Shown one piece after another: positions 1 to 8,848 of a stretch of DNA of 64,000 bases (position 1 is its first letter; each line of letters begins with the position of its first letter). The notes beneath the pieces are model-generated. The model saw nothing but the letters and a program-made list of their open reading frames with translations. It searched no databases and was not told where the DNA came from. This DNA is from Pseudomonas frederiksbergensis (GTDB lineage: Bacteria > Pseudomonadota > Gammaproteobacteria > Pseudomonadales > Pseudomonadaceae). The translations under genes and the position numbers were made by a program. The DNA is taken from NCBI RefSeq assembly GCF_001952935.1, contig NZ_CP018319.1:3740001-3804000 (forward strand), read 5' to 3'.

Positions 1-686
1 CCATCGGGGCCGTAGAGCTTGTGGCTGGAAAACACATAGAAGTCGCAACCCAACGCCTGCACGTCATGCCGGCCATGAACTACGCCTTGGGCGCCATCGA
101 CCACGGTCAGCGCGTTATGCGCCTTGGCCATCGTCAAGAGGGCGGGCAACGGCTGCCAGGCACCGAGCACGTTGGACAGCTGACTGACCGCCAGCAAGCG
201 GGTTCGCGGACCGATCAACTGCGCGGCGGCTTCAAGGTCGATCAAACCGTCGGCGTCCAGAGGCAGGATCACCAGCTTCAGGTCGCGACGCTGGGTCAGT
301 TGCTGCCATGGCAACAGGTTGGCGTGATGCTCCAGGGCGCTGATGACTACTTCATCGCCCGGATTGAAAAGATGTTCCAGGCCATAAGCCAGGAGGTTCA
401 GCGCAGACGTTGCGCCGTGGGTAAAGACAATCTGCCCGCAATCGCCGGCATTGAGCCAATGGGCGACTTTGCTGCGGCTGGCCTCGAACGCCTGGGTGGC
501 GTGGGCGCCGGGCAGATGCTGCGCCCGATGCACGTTGGCCGCGCCGTTGGCGTAGTAATGCGCCAGGGCATCCAGCAAGGCTTGAGGTTTTTGCGTGGTG
601 GCGGCGTTGTCCAGATAGGTCTGGTCTTGCCGTTGCAATGCGGCGATGGCCGGAAAATCGGCGCGCCAGGGAGAAGGAATCATCAT
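1..686 (-). CDS. csdA: Cysteine desulfurase, class V aminotransferase fold (3' part outside window)
   Basis: PLP enzyme of the SufS/CsdA family. These remove sulfur from cysteine, giving alanine and an enzyme persulfide for Fe-S cluster and thio-cofactor assembly. About 228 codons are visible from tandem ATGs at 684-686 and 681-683. The protein begins MMIPSPWRADFPAI and continues with YLDNAATTQKPQ, ALEHHANLLPW, VDGAQGVVH and SSHKLYGPD; the lysine of SSHK (about residue 223) is the expected PLP-binding residue. The active-site cysteine and C-terminus lie beyond base 1. The neighbour dapD is transcribed in the same direction, separated by a REP doublet. Family assignment is firm. CsdA rather than SufS rests on the absence of suf genes and on Pseudomonas gene order, so it is inference. 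Confidence 0.85.
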   Translation of the reverse strand, partial: MMIPSPWRADFPAIAALQRQDQTYLDNAATTQKPQALLDALAHYYANGAANVHRAQHLPGAHATQAFEASRSKVAHWLNAGDCGQIVFTHGATSALNLLAYGLEHLFNPGDEVVISALEHHANLLPWQQLTQRRDLKLVILPLDADGLIDLEAAAQLIGPRTRLLAVSQLSNVLGAWQPLPALLTMAKAHNALTVVDGAQGVVHGRHDVQALGCDFYVFSSHKLYGPD

Positions 687-728
687 GCTATCGGGCCCTG
701 TTAAACATGGGCGGGTGTACGCCTGAAC

Positions 729-806
729 CTTGTAGGAGCAAAGCTTGCTCGCGATGCTTTTGGCGGCCTCAAGGGCCCCATCGCGAGCAAGCCTCGCTCC
801 TACAAG
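729..806. repeat. REP doublet (inverted pair)
   Basis: Two inverted copies of a REP unit: TGTAGGAGCAAAGCTTGCTC on the left and its near reverse complement ending GCTCCTACA on the right, about 20 bases apart. The flanks TGAACCTTG and CAAGTTCA extend the palindrome. It lies between csdA and dapD, a usual extragenic REP position in Pseudomonas. Confidence 0.85.
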
Positions 807-831
807 TTCAGGTGATCGTTTGACGCTCTGC

Positions 832-1866
832 TTAGTTGTGAGCGTGCAGCGCTTCGTTCAGTTCGATGGCCGATTTGTGGGTTTTGCATTCCACGGCACC
901 GGTCTCCGAATTGCGACGGAACAGCAGGTCAGGCTGACCGGCCAGTTCACGGGCCTTCACGACTTTGACCAGTTTGTTGTTTTCGTCCAGCAGCGCCACT
1001 TTGGTACCAGCGGTCACGTACAGGCCCGACTCAACGGTGTTGCGATCGCCCAACGGAATGCCGATACCGGCGTTCGCGCCGATCAGGCAGCCTTCGCCAA
1101 CCTTGATCACGATGTTGCCGCCGCCCGACAGGGTGCCCATGGTCGAGCAACCGCCGCCCAGGTCCGAACCCTTGCCGACGAATACGCCAGCGGAAACGCG
1201 GCCTTCGATCATGCCCGGGCCTTCGGTGCCGGCGTTGAAGTTGACGAAACCTTCGTGCATCACGGTGGTGCCTTCGCCCACGTAGGCGCCCAGGCGAATA
1301 CGTGCCGCGTCAGCGATACGCACGCCGGCCGGAACCACGTAGTCGGTCATTTTCGGGAACTTGTCCACCGAGAACACTTCCAGCAGCTCGCCACGCAGGC
1401 GGGCTTCCAGTTGATGCTCGGCCAGTTCGGCCAGGTCGATTGCGCCCTGGCTGGTCCATGCCACGTTCGGCAGCAACGGGAACACACCCGCCAGGTTCAG
1501 GCCGTGCGGCTTGACCAGGCGATGGGACAGCAGGTGCAGCTTGAGGTAAGCCTCAGGGGTGGAGGTCAACTGAGCGTCTTCGGCCAGAATGGTCGCGACC
1601 AGCGGCTTGTGGCTCTCGGCCAGACGGGTCAGCAAGGCAGCCTGGGCAGCGTCGACGCTTTTCAGGGCCTCAGCCAGTTGCGAGGCCTGGGCGGTGCTGA
1701 AAGCGATGGCCTGATTGCCGTCGGTGTAGCCCAGGATTGGCGCAATGGCAGCAACCAAATCGGCCGACGGATTGAGCAGTGGCTGAGCGTAAAACACTTC
1801 CAGCCATGCGCCTTGACGGTTTTGAGTGCCGACACCAAAGGCCAGGCTGAACAGGGTAGTGGACAT
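832..1866 (-). CDS. dapD: 2,3,4,5-tetrahydropyridine-2,6-dicarboxylate N-succinyltransferase
   Basis: Transfers succinyl from succinyl-CoA to tetrahydrodipicolinate in the succinylase branch of lysine and meso-diaminopimelate synthesis, supplying peptidoglycan. At 344 residues it is the long Pseudomonas-type DapD (E. coli DapD is about 274). The C-terminal half shows the hexapeptide-repeat left-handed beta-helix of acyltransferases, for example GGNIVIKVGEGCLIGANAG followed by GIPLGDRNTVESGLYV. The ATG at 1866 begins MSTTLFSLAFGVGTQNRQG. The next enzyme of the pathway, DapC, is encoded upstream on the same strand (3514-4713), with an ArsC-like gene and a metallopeptidase gene between. No frameshift or missing segment is seen. 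Confidence 0.96.
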   Translation of the reverse strand: MSTTLFSLAFGVGTQNRQGAWLEVFYAQPLLNPSADLVAAIAPILGYTDGNQAIAFSTAQASQLAEALKSVDAAQAALLTRLAESHKPLVATILAEDAQLTSTPEAYLKLHLLSHRLVKPHGLNLAGVFPLLPNVAWTSQGAIDLAELAEHQLEARLRGELLEVFSVDKFPKMTDYVVPAGVRIADAARIRLGAYVGEGTTVMHEGFVNFNAGTEGPGMIEGRVSAGVFVGKGSDLGGGCSTMGTLSGGGNIVIKVGEGCLIGANAGIGIPLGDRNTVESGLYVTAGTKVALLDENNKLVKVVKARELAGQPDLLFRRNSETGAVECKTHKSAIELNEALHAHN

Positions 1867-1899
1867 GTTGATACCTCTAACAAAATGGAACGGGCTGCC

Positions 1900-2262
1900 T
1901 TACTTGAGTGCTGCCGCGTAGATATCTGGCTTGAAGCCAATCAGGGTTCGGTCACCGAGATCAAGCACCGGGCGCTTGATCATCGAGGGTTGTGCGAGCA
2001 TCAGTTCGATGGCTTTCGGCTGGTCGAGATCGGCTTTGCGTTCGTCGTCGAGCTTGCGAAAGGTCGTGCCTGCACGGTTCAACACCACTTGCCAGCCGTG
2101 CTCGTCGCACCATTGGGTCAGGTGTTCACGGTCGATTCCGACCGCTTTGTAATCATGAAAGTCATAGCTGACAGCGTGTTCATCGAGCCAGGTGCGCGCC
2201 TTTTTCATGGTGTCGCAGGCTTTGATGCCGAAAAGGTGCAACGTTTTGCTTGAAACGGTCAA
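1900..2262 (-). CDS. ArsC/Spx-family reductase-like protein (YffB type)
   Basis: Small thioredoxin-fold protein of 120 residues. It opens TLHLFGIKACDTMKKARTWL, the Spx/ArsC-like signature with one N-terminal cysteine, and carries RPVLDLGDRTLIGF near the C-terminus, where ArsC-family proteins bind the substrate or partner. In relatives such as E. coli YffB the substrate is uncertain; glutathione-dependent thiol reduction has been proposed. The start is probably the TTG at 2262, because an AGGGGG Shine-Dalgarno lies seven bases upstream and the next Met is well inside the fold. It sits 33 bases upstream of dapD on the same strand, so co-transcription is likely. No arsenic gene is nearby, which argues against a true arsenate reductase. 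Confidence 0.82.
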   Translation of the reverse strand: MTVSSKTLHLFGIKACDTMKKARTWLDEHAVSYDFHDYKAVGIDREHLTQWCDEHGWQVVLNRAGTTFRKLDDERKADLDQPKAIELMLAQPSMIKRPVLDLGDRTLIGFKPDIYAAALK

Positions 2263-2623
2263 GGAATTGCCCCCTTTGCAGGTGCTGGAAATAAAAGGTG
2301 ACGGATTATGCCATGACCGGACGGTTTCGCGTCGGCGATGGTCGGGTTTGTCTGTAGGTCATGGCGATCAGCTATTGCGTGCGACATGGGTGTAACGGTA
2401 CGCCCGCAGTCTAGACGGCGAATATGGCACTTCAATGCTGTCGATTGGCTTGGTGAATGCGCTCAGGACATTGCCGGACTGACGGTGCAGCATTTGGAAA
2501 GGGCAAGCGCAGACGTCATTACCCGCTGGTGATGACGTCTGCGAGAGGTGTCTCGGAAGAACCGGATTGGGATGAGGCCAATCTCGGGGTGAGGCTCACT
2601 TGACTTGATGGACCGCTTGACTG
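2263..2623. other. Non-coding interval with a strong hairpin
   Basis: No convincing gene is seen in these 361 bases. The only clear structure is a perfect 12-bp inverted repeat at 2508-2543: CGCAGACGTCAT, a 12-base loop, then ATGACGTCTGCG. No T-tract follows on either side, so it is not a standard intrinsic terminator, though it lies just downstream of the minus-strand metallopeptidase gene. It could also be a protein-binding palindrome. Confidence 0.5.
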
Positions 2624-3355
2624 TTAACGTTTGGGATAAAGCAACTTCATGAGTTTTTTATCTTTTTTACTGATCTTTCGGTTGATAGGTAACTCCCAAT
2701 CGCCCTCTGTCAGTGTGTTAGCGACTGGGTGGTGCATGATCGACTTTCTGTCGTAAGGCGTATAAATCGCTTCGATTGTATTGAAGGGTTGAAAGAGGTT
2801 TCTATCGACTTGCTCTTTGGTCAGAGGATTCATTTCCCGATTCTGGTAGAACTCATACACCTTCGGTTTATCCCAGGGAATATTGGCCTCCGGGTGTTGG
2901 TGTTCATGCATCGCGCCTAAAGCATGCCCAAACTCATGAGTCACGATTACTTCAAAATCTTCATGTTCAGGTTTGACCCCCAGGTTCATGGTGGGCCAGT
3001 CTGGATGGATCAATAGCGCGTCAGTGCCCAGCATTGAGCTGTTGTCGTTGTTTTTGGTTGCGATCCGGATATCGCCGTCGAGCCCTTCAACGAAATCGAA
3101 GCTCAGATTGATATGGGGCAGCCATTGGCGTGCTGCTTTGATGATCTTCTGTTTGTGTTCATCATCGGGGCCGTCGATAAACGCGATCTTGAGCGTGCGT
3201 CCGTTCGCCCACAGCTTTGAGTAATTGATCAGAGAGCGCTTGCGACGAGTGCCGCCGCCGGTGCCGGCATTCTCTGGGTTCTCGTTGATGGCGGCTTCAT
3301 AGGCTTGTTGATCGTCGGGCCATTGGATAAGGGTGCAGTCTTCAATACTGTTCAT
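2624..3355 (-). CDS. Astacin-like zinc metallopeptidase (M12-like, metzincin)
   Basis: 243-residue protein with a metzincin zinc site: THEFGHALGAMHEHQHP gives HExxHxxGxxH, followed about 50 residues later by the Met-turn segment KSIMHHPV. An ALLIHPDWP strand and an aromatic-rich region fit the upper catalytic domain of astacin/M12 proteins. The first residues (MNSIEDCTLIQWPDDQQ) show no signal peptide, lipobox or membrane segment. If exported, it would need another route, or processing of the Lys/Arg-rich TRRKRS stretch near residue 40. Base composition looks more A+T-rich than the flanking core genes, and it interrupts the usual dapD/dapC neighbourhood, suggesting an acquired gene. The catalytic fold is well supported; substrate and location are unknown. 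Confidence 0.8.
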   Translation of the reverse strand: MNSIEDCTLIQWPDDQQAYEAAINENPENAGTGGGTRRKRSLINYSKLWANGRTLKIAFIDGPDDEHKQKIIKAARQWLPHINLSFDFVEGLDGDIRIATKNNDNSSMLGTDALLIHPDWPTMNLGVKPEHEDFEVIVTHEFGHALGAMHEHQHPEANIPWDKPKVYEFYQNREMNPLTKEQVDRNLFQPFNTIEAIYTPYDRKSIMHHPVANTLTEGDWELPINRKISKKDKKLMKLLYPKR

Positions 3356-3513
3356 TGGCTACTTCTTCCTTGAAGTGAGTTGCGTGAATACGCGCGCTAA
3401 TGCGCTGCATGAGAGTAAGGGGGACTCCGCAGTTCGGTGAGTTTTAATTTCGGGGGAAGTGTTACCGGTTATAAATGTGTGCCCGCACTGCGTTGCACAG
3501 TGCGGGCGGGAGA

Positions 3514-4713
3514 TTACTTGTTACGGGTAATGAACGCGCGAATTCGTTCTGCGGCTTCTATGCATTCGGCCAACGGCGCGACTAACGCCATGCGTACACG
3601 ACCAGCGCCAGGATTGGCACCGTCGACGTCACGGGACAGATAAGACCCTGGCACGACGGTCACATGCTCTTCGACAAACAGGTCGCGGCAAAACGCTTCG
3701 TCATCACCGTCAACACTTGGCCACAAGTAAAAGCCGCCGTCCGGGCGCTGCACATCCATGACCGGGCTGAGAATTTCCAGCACCGCGTCATACTTTTCGC
3801 GATACAACGCACGGTTGGCGCGCACATGCACTTCGTCATTCCATGCGGCAACGCTGGCCAGTTGGGTTTGAACCGGCATCGCGCAACCATGGTAGGTGCG
3901 GTACAGCAGGAAGCCTTTGAGAATGTCGGCATCACCGGCCACGAAGCCTGAACGCAGGCCTGGAAGATTGGAACGCTTGGACAGGCTGTGGAACACCACG
4001 CAGCGCTTGAAGTCCTGACGGCCAAGTTCCACGCAGGCACTGAGCAGGCCAGCGGGCGGGGTTTGTTCGTCGAAGTACAGTTCGCTGTAGCACTCGTCGG
4101 CGGCGATCACGAAGTCGTATTCGTCGGCCAGGGCGATCAGCTTTTTCAGGGTTGCAACCGGGATCAATGCGCCGGTCGGGTTGCCCGGTGAGCACAGGAA
4201 CAGGATCTGGCAGCGTTTCCAGATGTCCGGTGAAACCGCATCGAAATCCGGATTGAAGCCGTTTTCGTCCAGGCACGGCAGGTAATGCGGCTTGGCCCCG
4301 GCAAGGAACGCGGCGCCTTCGTAGATTTGATAGAACGGGTTCGGGCTGACCACCAGCGCATCGTCGCCACGGTTGACTACGGTCTGGGTGAACGCGAACA
4401 ACGCTTCACGAGTGCCATTGACCGGCAGCACATTGCGCGCCGGGTCGAGCCAGCCGTGCGGAACGCTGAAACGACGTTCGCACCACGCGGCGATGGCTTC
4501 GCGCAGGGCCGGAATGCCAAGGGTGGTCGGGTACACAGCCATCTTGTCCAGATTGCTTGCCAGGGCTTCGGCGACAAAGCTTGGCGAACGGTGTTTCGGC
4601 TCACCAATGGACAGCGCAATGGCACGCTTGTCCGGGTTTGGCGTGACGCTGCCGAGCAGGGCGCGGAGCTTCTCGAACGGGTAAGGCTGCAACTGGTTCA
4701 AAGCGTTGTTCAT
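3514..4713 (-). CDS. dapC: Succinyldiaminopimelate transaminase
   Basis: PLP-dependent class I/II aminotransferase that converts N-succinyl-2-amino-6-ketopimelate to N-succinyl-LL-diaminopimelate in lysine and cell-wall synthesis. The chosen ATG at 4713 gives 399 residues beginning MNNALNQLQPYPFEKLRALL, the usual start for Pseudomonas DapC. The open frame extends 65 codons further upstream, but that part runs through a REP-like repeat. Visible motifs are SIGEPKHRSP near the N-terminus, SPNPFYQIYEGAA, AADECYSELYFDE, and the PLP-lysine region FHSLSKRSNLPGLRSGF. glnD lies upstream on the same strand, and dapD follows two genes downstream. Assignment as DapC rather than another aminotransferase rests on gene order with dapD and glnD. 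Confidence 0.93.
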   Translation of the reverse strand: MNNALNQLQPYPFEKLRALLGSVTPNPDKRAIALSIGEPKHRSPSFVAEALASNLDKMAVYPTTLGIPALREAIAAWCERRFSVPHGWLDPARNVLPVNGTREALFAFTQTVVNRGDDALVVSPNPFYQIYEGAAFLAGAKPHYLPCLDENGFNPDFDAVSPDIWKRCQILFLCSPGNPTGALIPVATLKKLIALADEYDFVIAADECYSELYFDEQTPPAGLLSACVELGRQDFKRCVVFHSLSKRSNLPGLRSGFVAGDADILKGFLLYRTYHGCAMPVQTQLASVAAWNDEVHVRANRALYREKYDAVLEILSPVMDVQRPDGGFYLWPSVDGDDEAFCRDLFVEEHVTVVPGSYLSRDVDGANPGAGRVRMALVAPLAECIEAAERIRAFITRNK

Positions 4714-4760
4714 GGGGGCCTCGTTCAATGTGGGAGGGCTAGTCTGGTGTTGGGGGCTTG

Positions 4761-4892
4761 TGTGGTGAGGGGGCTTGCCCCCGTTCGGCTGCGCAGCAGT
4801 CGTAAAACCTTTGTATGCGGTGTGTCTGATACATCGCGATGCAGGTTTTGGGGCCGCTTCGCAGCCCAACGGGGGCGAGCCCCCTCGCCACA
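4761..4892. repeat. Long imperfect palindrome, second REP-like family
   Basis: Arms TGTGGTGAGGGGGCTTGCCC and GGGCGAGCCCCCTCGCCACA enclose inner arms CGTTCGGCTGCGCAGCAG and GCCGCTTCGCAGCCCAACG. This family differs from the GTGGGAGC-type REPs elsewhere in the window. A close relative forms the interior of the element at 48150-48378. It lies between glnD and dapC. Confidence 0.75.
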
Positions 4893-4944
4893 ACAAGCCC
4901 CTCTCCACAGGAAGTCCATTCCCACAGGGGGAAATTTTGTTAAT

Positions 4945-7647
4945 TCAGATACTGAGTCGCGACAGTTTGATTTCTGATTCCTGGTTGACAGTCAGCTGTT
5001 CCACGATCGCATCCTGCAAGCGGCTGCACAGCAATGGGTCCGACAACGGCTGGTTGTTCGCGTCGGTGATGAAGAACACGTCTTCCACGCGCTCGCCCAA
5101 GGTGGCGATCTTGGCGTTCTGCAGCGACAAATCGAACTCCAGGAAGATCGTGCCGATGCGTGCGAGCAGGCCCGGGCGATCGGGCGCGCTGAGCTCCAGC
5201 ACGGTCACCGGACGCTGGGCGTCGTTGTGGATCGTCACCTGTGGCGCAAACGCGAAATGCTTGAGCTGGCGCGGTACCCGACGCTGAATGATGGTCGGGT
5301 AGTCGTCCGGGTTGCGCAGGGCTTCGGTCAGGCCGTCGCGAATCTGTTTGACCCGCGCCGGGTTATCACCGATCGAGTCGCCGTCGGTGTCGAGCACGAT
5401 GTAGGTGTCGAGGGTGAACTGGCTGCTGGAGGTGATGACCCGGGCGTCGTGAATGTTCAGGTTGAGCTGGTCCATCGCGGCCACGGTCACGGCGAAGAAG
5501 TCGTGCTGATCCGGCGCATAGATGAAGATCTGCGTGCCGCCTTCGAACTCGCGCTGGGTGGTTTCCTTTATCAGCACCAGCGGACCGCCGTCGGCTGGCT
5601 GCTGGAGGATCGCGTCGCTGTGCCAGGCCACGTCGCCAGCGGTGTGACGCAGGAAGTAGTCATCGCCCAATTGCGCCCACAGTTGCTCGACGTCGTCCGG
5701 GTCGGTGCCGCCGCGTACCAGAATGTCCAGCGCTGCGCTTTGGGTCTGGCGAATCTGCTCTTCGCGGTCCACCGGGTTTTCCAGGCCGCGACGCAAGGCC
5801 CGCTTGGTCTCGGTGTAGAGCTGGCGCAACAGGCTGGCGCGCCAGGAATTCCACAGCGTCGGATTGGTGGCGTTGATGTCGGCGACCGTCAGCACGTACA
5901 GATAATCGAGGTGGGTTTCGTCGCCGACGATCTGCGCAAAATCGTGGATGACCTGCGGGTCGGACAGGTCCTTGCGCTGGGCGGTGGTCGACATCAGCAA
6001 GTGGTTCTGCACCAGCCAGACGATCAGGCGGCTGTCCCACACCGGCAATTGGTGGCGCTGGCAAAAGGCTTCGGCATCCACGGCGCCGATTTCCGAGTGA
6101 TCACCATGCCGGCCCTTGCCGATGTCGTGGTACAGGCCGGCCAGGTAGATCAGCTCGGGTTTGGGCAATTTGCCCATGAGCTTGCTGGCCAGCGGGAATT
6201 TTTCCGACACTTGGGTGTACTGCAACTTACGCAGATGCTTGATCAGGTTCAGGGTGTGAGCATCGACCGTATAGATGTGAAACAGGTCGTGCTGCATCTG
6301 CCCGACGATAAAGCCGAATTCCGGCAAGTAGCGCCCGAGGATGCCGTAACGGTTCATCCGGCGCAGGTTGCGGTGAATGCCGATCTTGCACTTGAACAGC
6401 TCGATAAACAGGCTGGTGTTGCGGATGTCGTTACGGAAATCGTCGTCGATCAGGTGGCGGTTTTCTCGCAGCAGGCGAATGGTGTCGGCGCGCACGCCTT
6501 TGATTTCCGGCTGCTGGGCCATCAGTACGAAGATTTCCAGCATGGCGAACGGTGTACGGCGGAACACGTTGTCGTTGCGCGCCTCGATGTATCCGTCGTG
6601 CAGCTGGAATCGCGAGTTGATCGGCTGCGGCGGCGCTTCGTCTTCCGGCGCGAGGATCACTTCTTCGAAGTGCTGGATGATCAGGTCGCTGAGCTGGGCA
6701 ATGCTCATGACCACCCGGTAATACTGTTGCATGAAGTTTTCGATGGCTTGCTTGGCGTCATCACCTTTGAAGCCCAGTAGCCCGGCGATGGTGCGCTGGT
6801 GATCAAACAGCAAGCGGTCTTCGGAACGGCCGGCGAGCATGTGCAGGGCGTAACGAACCTTCCACAGGAATTCCTGGGAGGAGGCCAGCAGCGCGTTTTC
6901 GCTCTCGACCAGGAACCCTTCGCCGGCCAGGGCTCGCAGGTTCAGGGTGCCGTATTCACGACGGGCCACCCACAGAATCGTCTGAATATCCCGTAGGCCG
7001 CCGGGCGAGCCTTTGACGTTGGGTTCCAGGTTGTATTCGGTGTCGTTGTACTTGTGATGACGGGCCTTCTGCTCGGCGCGTTTGGCCAGGAAGAAATCCT
7101 TGCTCGGCCACATGTGCGCGGTGCTGGTCACGTCCAGCATGCGTTGGCGCAAGCGCTCGGGGCCGCAGATGGTGCGGCTTTCCATCAGGTTGGTGACGAC
7201 CGTCAGGTCGGCGCGGGCCTCCTGGACGCATTCGTCCACGGAACGAACGCTCTGACCCACTTCAAGGCCGATGTCCCACAACAGCGTCAGAAAACGCTCG
7301 ATGGAATCTCGGAAAACTTCGTGATCGGCGCTGTCCAGCAGGATCAGCAAATCGATGTCGGAGTAAGGGTGCAACTCACCGCGACCGTAGCCGCCGACCG
7401 CGACCAGCGCGATGTCGGCGTCTTCGCTCCAATCGAACTGCTCCCAGGCCTTTTGCAGGATGTTATCGACGAACCAGGCGCGATCTTCGATCAACCGGCG
7501 AATGTCGCGGCCGCTGCGAAAGCGCTCGTCGAGCACCTCGCGGGCCTGGCGAATCGCTTTCTTGAAGGCCGCGATCGGGCTTGCCTTCAGGGCCAGTTCA
7601 GCCTGGAACTGGCCACGGTCGAAGAGTTCTGGATCCACCTGCGGCAT
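4945..7647 (-). CDS. glnD: Bifunctional uridylyltransferase/uridylyl-removing enzyme (PII sensor)
   Basis: Senses glutamine and adds or removes UMP on PII protein, setting the nitrogen-assimilation state. The 900-residue length is typical. Domains in order: nucleotidyltransferase with [17 protein letters not shown] at residues 85-101; a GlnD-specific helical region; an HD phosphohydrolase domain with [14 protein letters not shown] near residue 505; and two C-terminal ACT domains, the last containing [14 protein letters not shown]. The Met at 7647 begins [12 protein letters not shown]. The gene lies between map, 45 bases upstream on the same strand, and dapC downstream. All catalytic motifs for both activities are visible. 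It is cytosolic and is expected to act with GlnK/GlnB encoded elsewhere. Confidence 0.98.
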   Translation of the reverse strand: MPQVDPELFDRGQFQAELALKASPIAAFKKAIRQAREVLDERFRSGRDIRRLIEDRAWFVDNILQKAWEQFDWSEDADIALVAVGGYGRGELHPYSDIDLLILLDSADHEVFRDSIERFLTLLWDIGLEVGQSVRSVDECVQEARADLTVVTNLMESRTICGPERLRQRMLDVTSTAHMWPSKDFFLAKRAEQKARHHKYNDTEYNLEPNVKGSPGGLRDIQTILWVARREYGTLNLRALAGEGFLVESENALLASSQEFLWKVRYALHMLAGRSEDRLLFDHQRTIAGLLGFKGDDAKQAIENFMQQYYRVVMSIAQLSDLIIQHFEEVILAPEDEAPPQPINSRFQLHDGYIEARNDNVFRRTPFAMLEIFVLMAQQPEIKGVRADTIRLLRENRHLIDDDFRNDIRNTSLFIELFKCKIGIHRNLRRMNRYGILGRYLPEFGFIVGQMQHDLFHIYTVDAHTLNLIKHLRKLQYTQVSEKFPLASKLMGKLPKPELIYLAGLYHDIGKGRHGDHSEIGAVDAEAFCQRHQLPVWDSRLIVWLVQNHLLMSTTAQRKDLSDPQVIHDFAQIVGDETHLDYLYVLTVADINATNPTLWNSWRASLLRQLYTETKRALRRGLENPVDREEQIRQTQSAALDILVRGGTDPDDVEQLWAQLGDDYFLRHTAGDVAWHSDAILQQPADGGPLVLIKETTQREFEGGTQIFIYAPDQHDFFAVTVAAMDQLNLNIHDARVITSSSQFTLDTYIVLDTDGDSIGDNPARVKQIRDGLTEALRNPDDYPTIIQRRVPRQLKHFAFAPQVTIHNDAQRPVTVLELSAPDRPGLLARIGTIFLEFDLSLQNAKIATLGERVEDVFFITDANNQPLSDPLLCSRLQDAIVEQLTVNQESEIKLSRLSI

Positions 7648-7692
7648 CGATTGGCTTTCCTGTCTATAAGGCTGTGGAACTGCGCGCCCGGA

Positions 7693-8475
7693 TCAGGCCG
7701 AAACGCGCGGGATGGTGTCGTCGGCGCGCAGGGTGAAGATCTCGTAACCGGTTTCGGTTACCAGCAGGGTGTGTTCCCACTGTGCCGACAGCTTGCGGTC
7801 CTTGGTGATCGCGGTCCAGCCGTCGCCCAATACCTTGGTGTCGGCCTTGCCCTGGTTGATCATCGGCTCGATGGTGAAGGTCATGCCGGCTTTCAGTTCC
7901 ATGCCGGTACCGGCGCGGCCGTAGTGCAGGATCTGCGGCTCTTCGTGGAATACCTTGCCGATGCCGTGACCGCAGAATTCGCGAACCACGGAAAAACCGT
8001 TCTTTTCAGCGTGCTTCTGGATCACTTCACCGATGTCGCCCAGGCGGCAGCCGGGTTTGACGATTTCGATGGCCTTGTACATGCATTCCTGGGTGACCTG
8101 CGACAGGCGCTCGGCCCAGACCGGCACGGTGCCGACGTGGAACATGCGGCTGGTGTCGCCGTGGTAGCCGTCCTTGATGACGGTGACGTCGATGTTCAGC
8201 GTGTCGCCATCTTTCAGCGGCTTCTCGTTCGGGATGCCGTGGCAGACCACATGGTTGATCGAGGTGCAGATCGACTTCGGGAAGCCTTTGTAGTTGAGCG
8301 GGGCAGGGATGGCTTTCTGCTCATTGACGATATAGTCGTGGCAGATGCGGTCCAGTTCTTCAGTGGTAATGCCCGGCTTGACATGTTCGGCAATCATTTC
8401 CAGCACATCGGCGGCCAGTTTGCCGGCGATGCGCATTTTTGCGATGTCCTCTGGGGTTTTGAGGGTGACGGTCAT
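7693..8475 (-). CDS. map: Methionine aminopeptidase, type I
   Basis: Removes the initiator methionine from nascent proteins. 260 residues, starting MTVTLKTPEDIAKMRIAGKL. The five metal ligands of the pita-bread fold are visible in NIDVTVIKDGYHGDTS (two Asp), GHGIGKVFHEEP (His), TFTIEPMI (Glu) and QWEHTLLV (Glu). It has no N-terminal zinc-finger extension and no type II insert. It is divergent from rpsB across a 373-base interval, the conserved arrangement in gamma-proteobacteria that places it beside ribosome genes. glnD follows downstream on the same strand and may share its transcript. Confidence 0.98.
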   Translation of the reverse strand: MTVTLKTPEDIAKMRIAGKLAADVLEMIAEHVKPGITTEELDRICHDYIVNEQKAIPAPLNYKGFPKSICTSINHVVCHGIPNEKPLKDGDTLNIDVTVIKDGYHGDTSRMFHVGTVPVWAERLSQVTQECMYKAIEIVKPGCRLGDIGEVIQKHAEKNGFSVVREFCGHGIGKVFHEEPQILHYGRAGTGMELKAGMTFTIEPMINQGKADTKVLGDGWTAITKDRKLSAQWEHTLLVTETGYEIFTLRADDTIPRVSA

Positions 8476-8848
8476 ACAGGCTCTCTCTGCGCTCGATGGC
8501 GCCTTCTAAAACGGAATGGGCGTTGCGCGATTGATCTTCGCGGCCCTTAAAAACGCGATTCTAACAGACGAGCAGCGCAAATCTGAGCCTCTGTGCATCG
8601 CTTCTCCTTATAGAATGGCGCATTCTTGGAGGATTCCAAGGGCCGGAACCAAAGCACGCGCCAGGATTTAACAATCCGGGTTCCGTTTTTTTCTGCCTTG
8701 TGATATAAAATGCGCCGCTTTCCGGGGATCCCCTGAAAAGCCTAAATCCACACACGTGTCGACACGATGACCTGGGTGCCTTCAGCTGATGCTGCTGGTT
8801 GGTCATTGGGATACGTGGAGGCCAAACCCGACTTATTAAGGAACTATC
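8476..8848 (+). promoter_or_regulatory. map/rpsB intergenic region: rpsB promoter and leader
   Basis: This 373-base interval separates divergent map and rpsB and contains no gene. A probable sigma-70 -10 box TATAAA lies at 8704-8709, with a weak TTCCGT -35-like hexamer 17 bases upstream. The transcribed leader (about 8717-8848) contains complementary segments (ACACGTGTCGACACGATGACC and GGTCATTGGGATACGTG) that can form a long hairpin ahead of the start codon. In gamma-proteobacteria rpsB leaders are feedback targets of ribosomal protein S2, so this is a plausible S2 autoregulatory leader. An upstream inverted repeat CGGAACC/GGTTCCG followed by seven T residues (ending at 8696) precedes the promoter. 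Promoter placement is inferred by eye. Confidence 0.5.

Noticed and set aside
1900..2262. Arsenate reductase with an ars operon
   Set aside because: No arsenic resistance genes adjoin; the sequence fits the YffB/Spx-like group and the dap neighbourhood.
4714..4908. 65-codon N-terminal extension of dapC
   Set aside because: It is translated from a palindromic repeat; the ATG at 4713 matches the family start.
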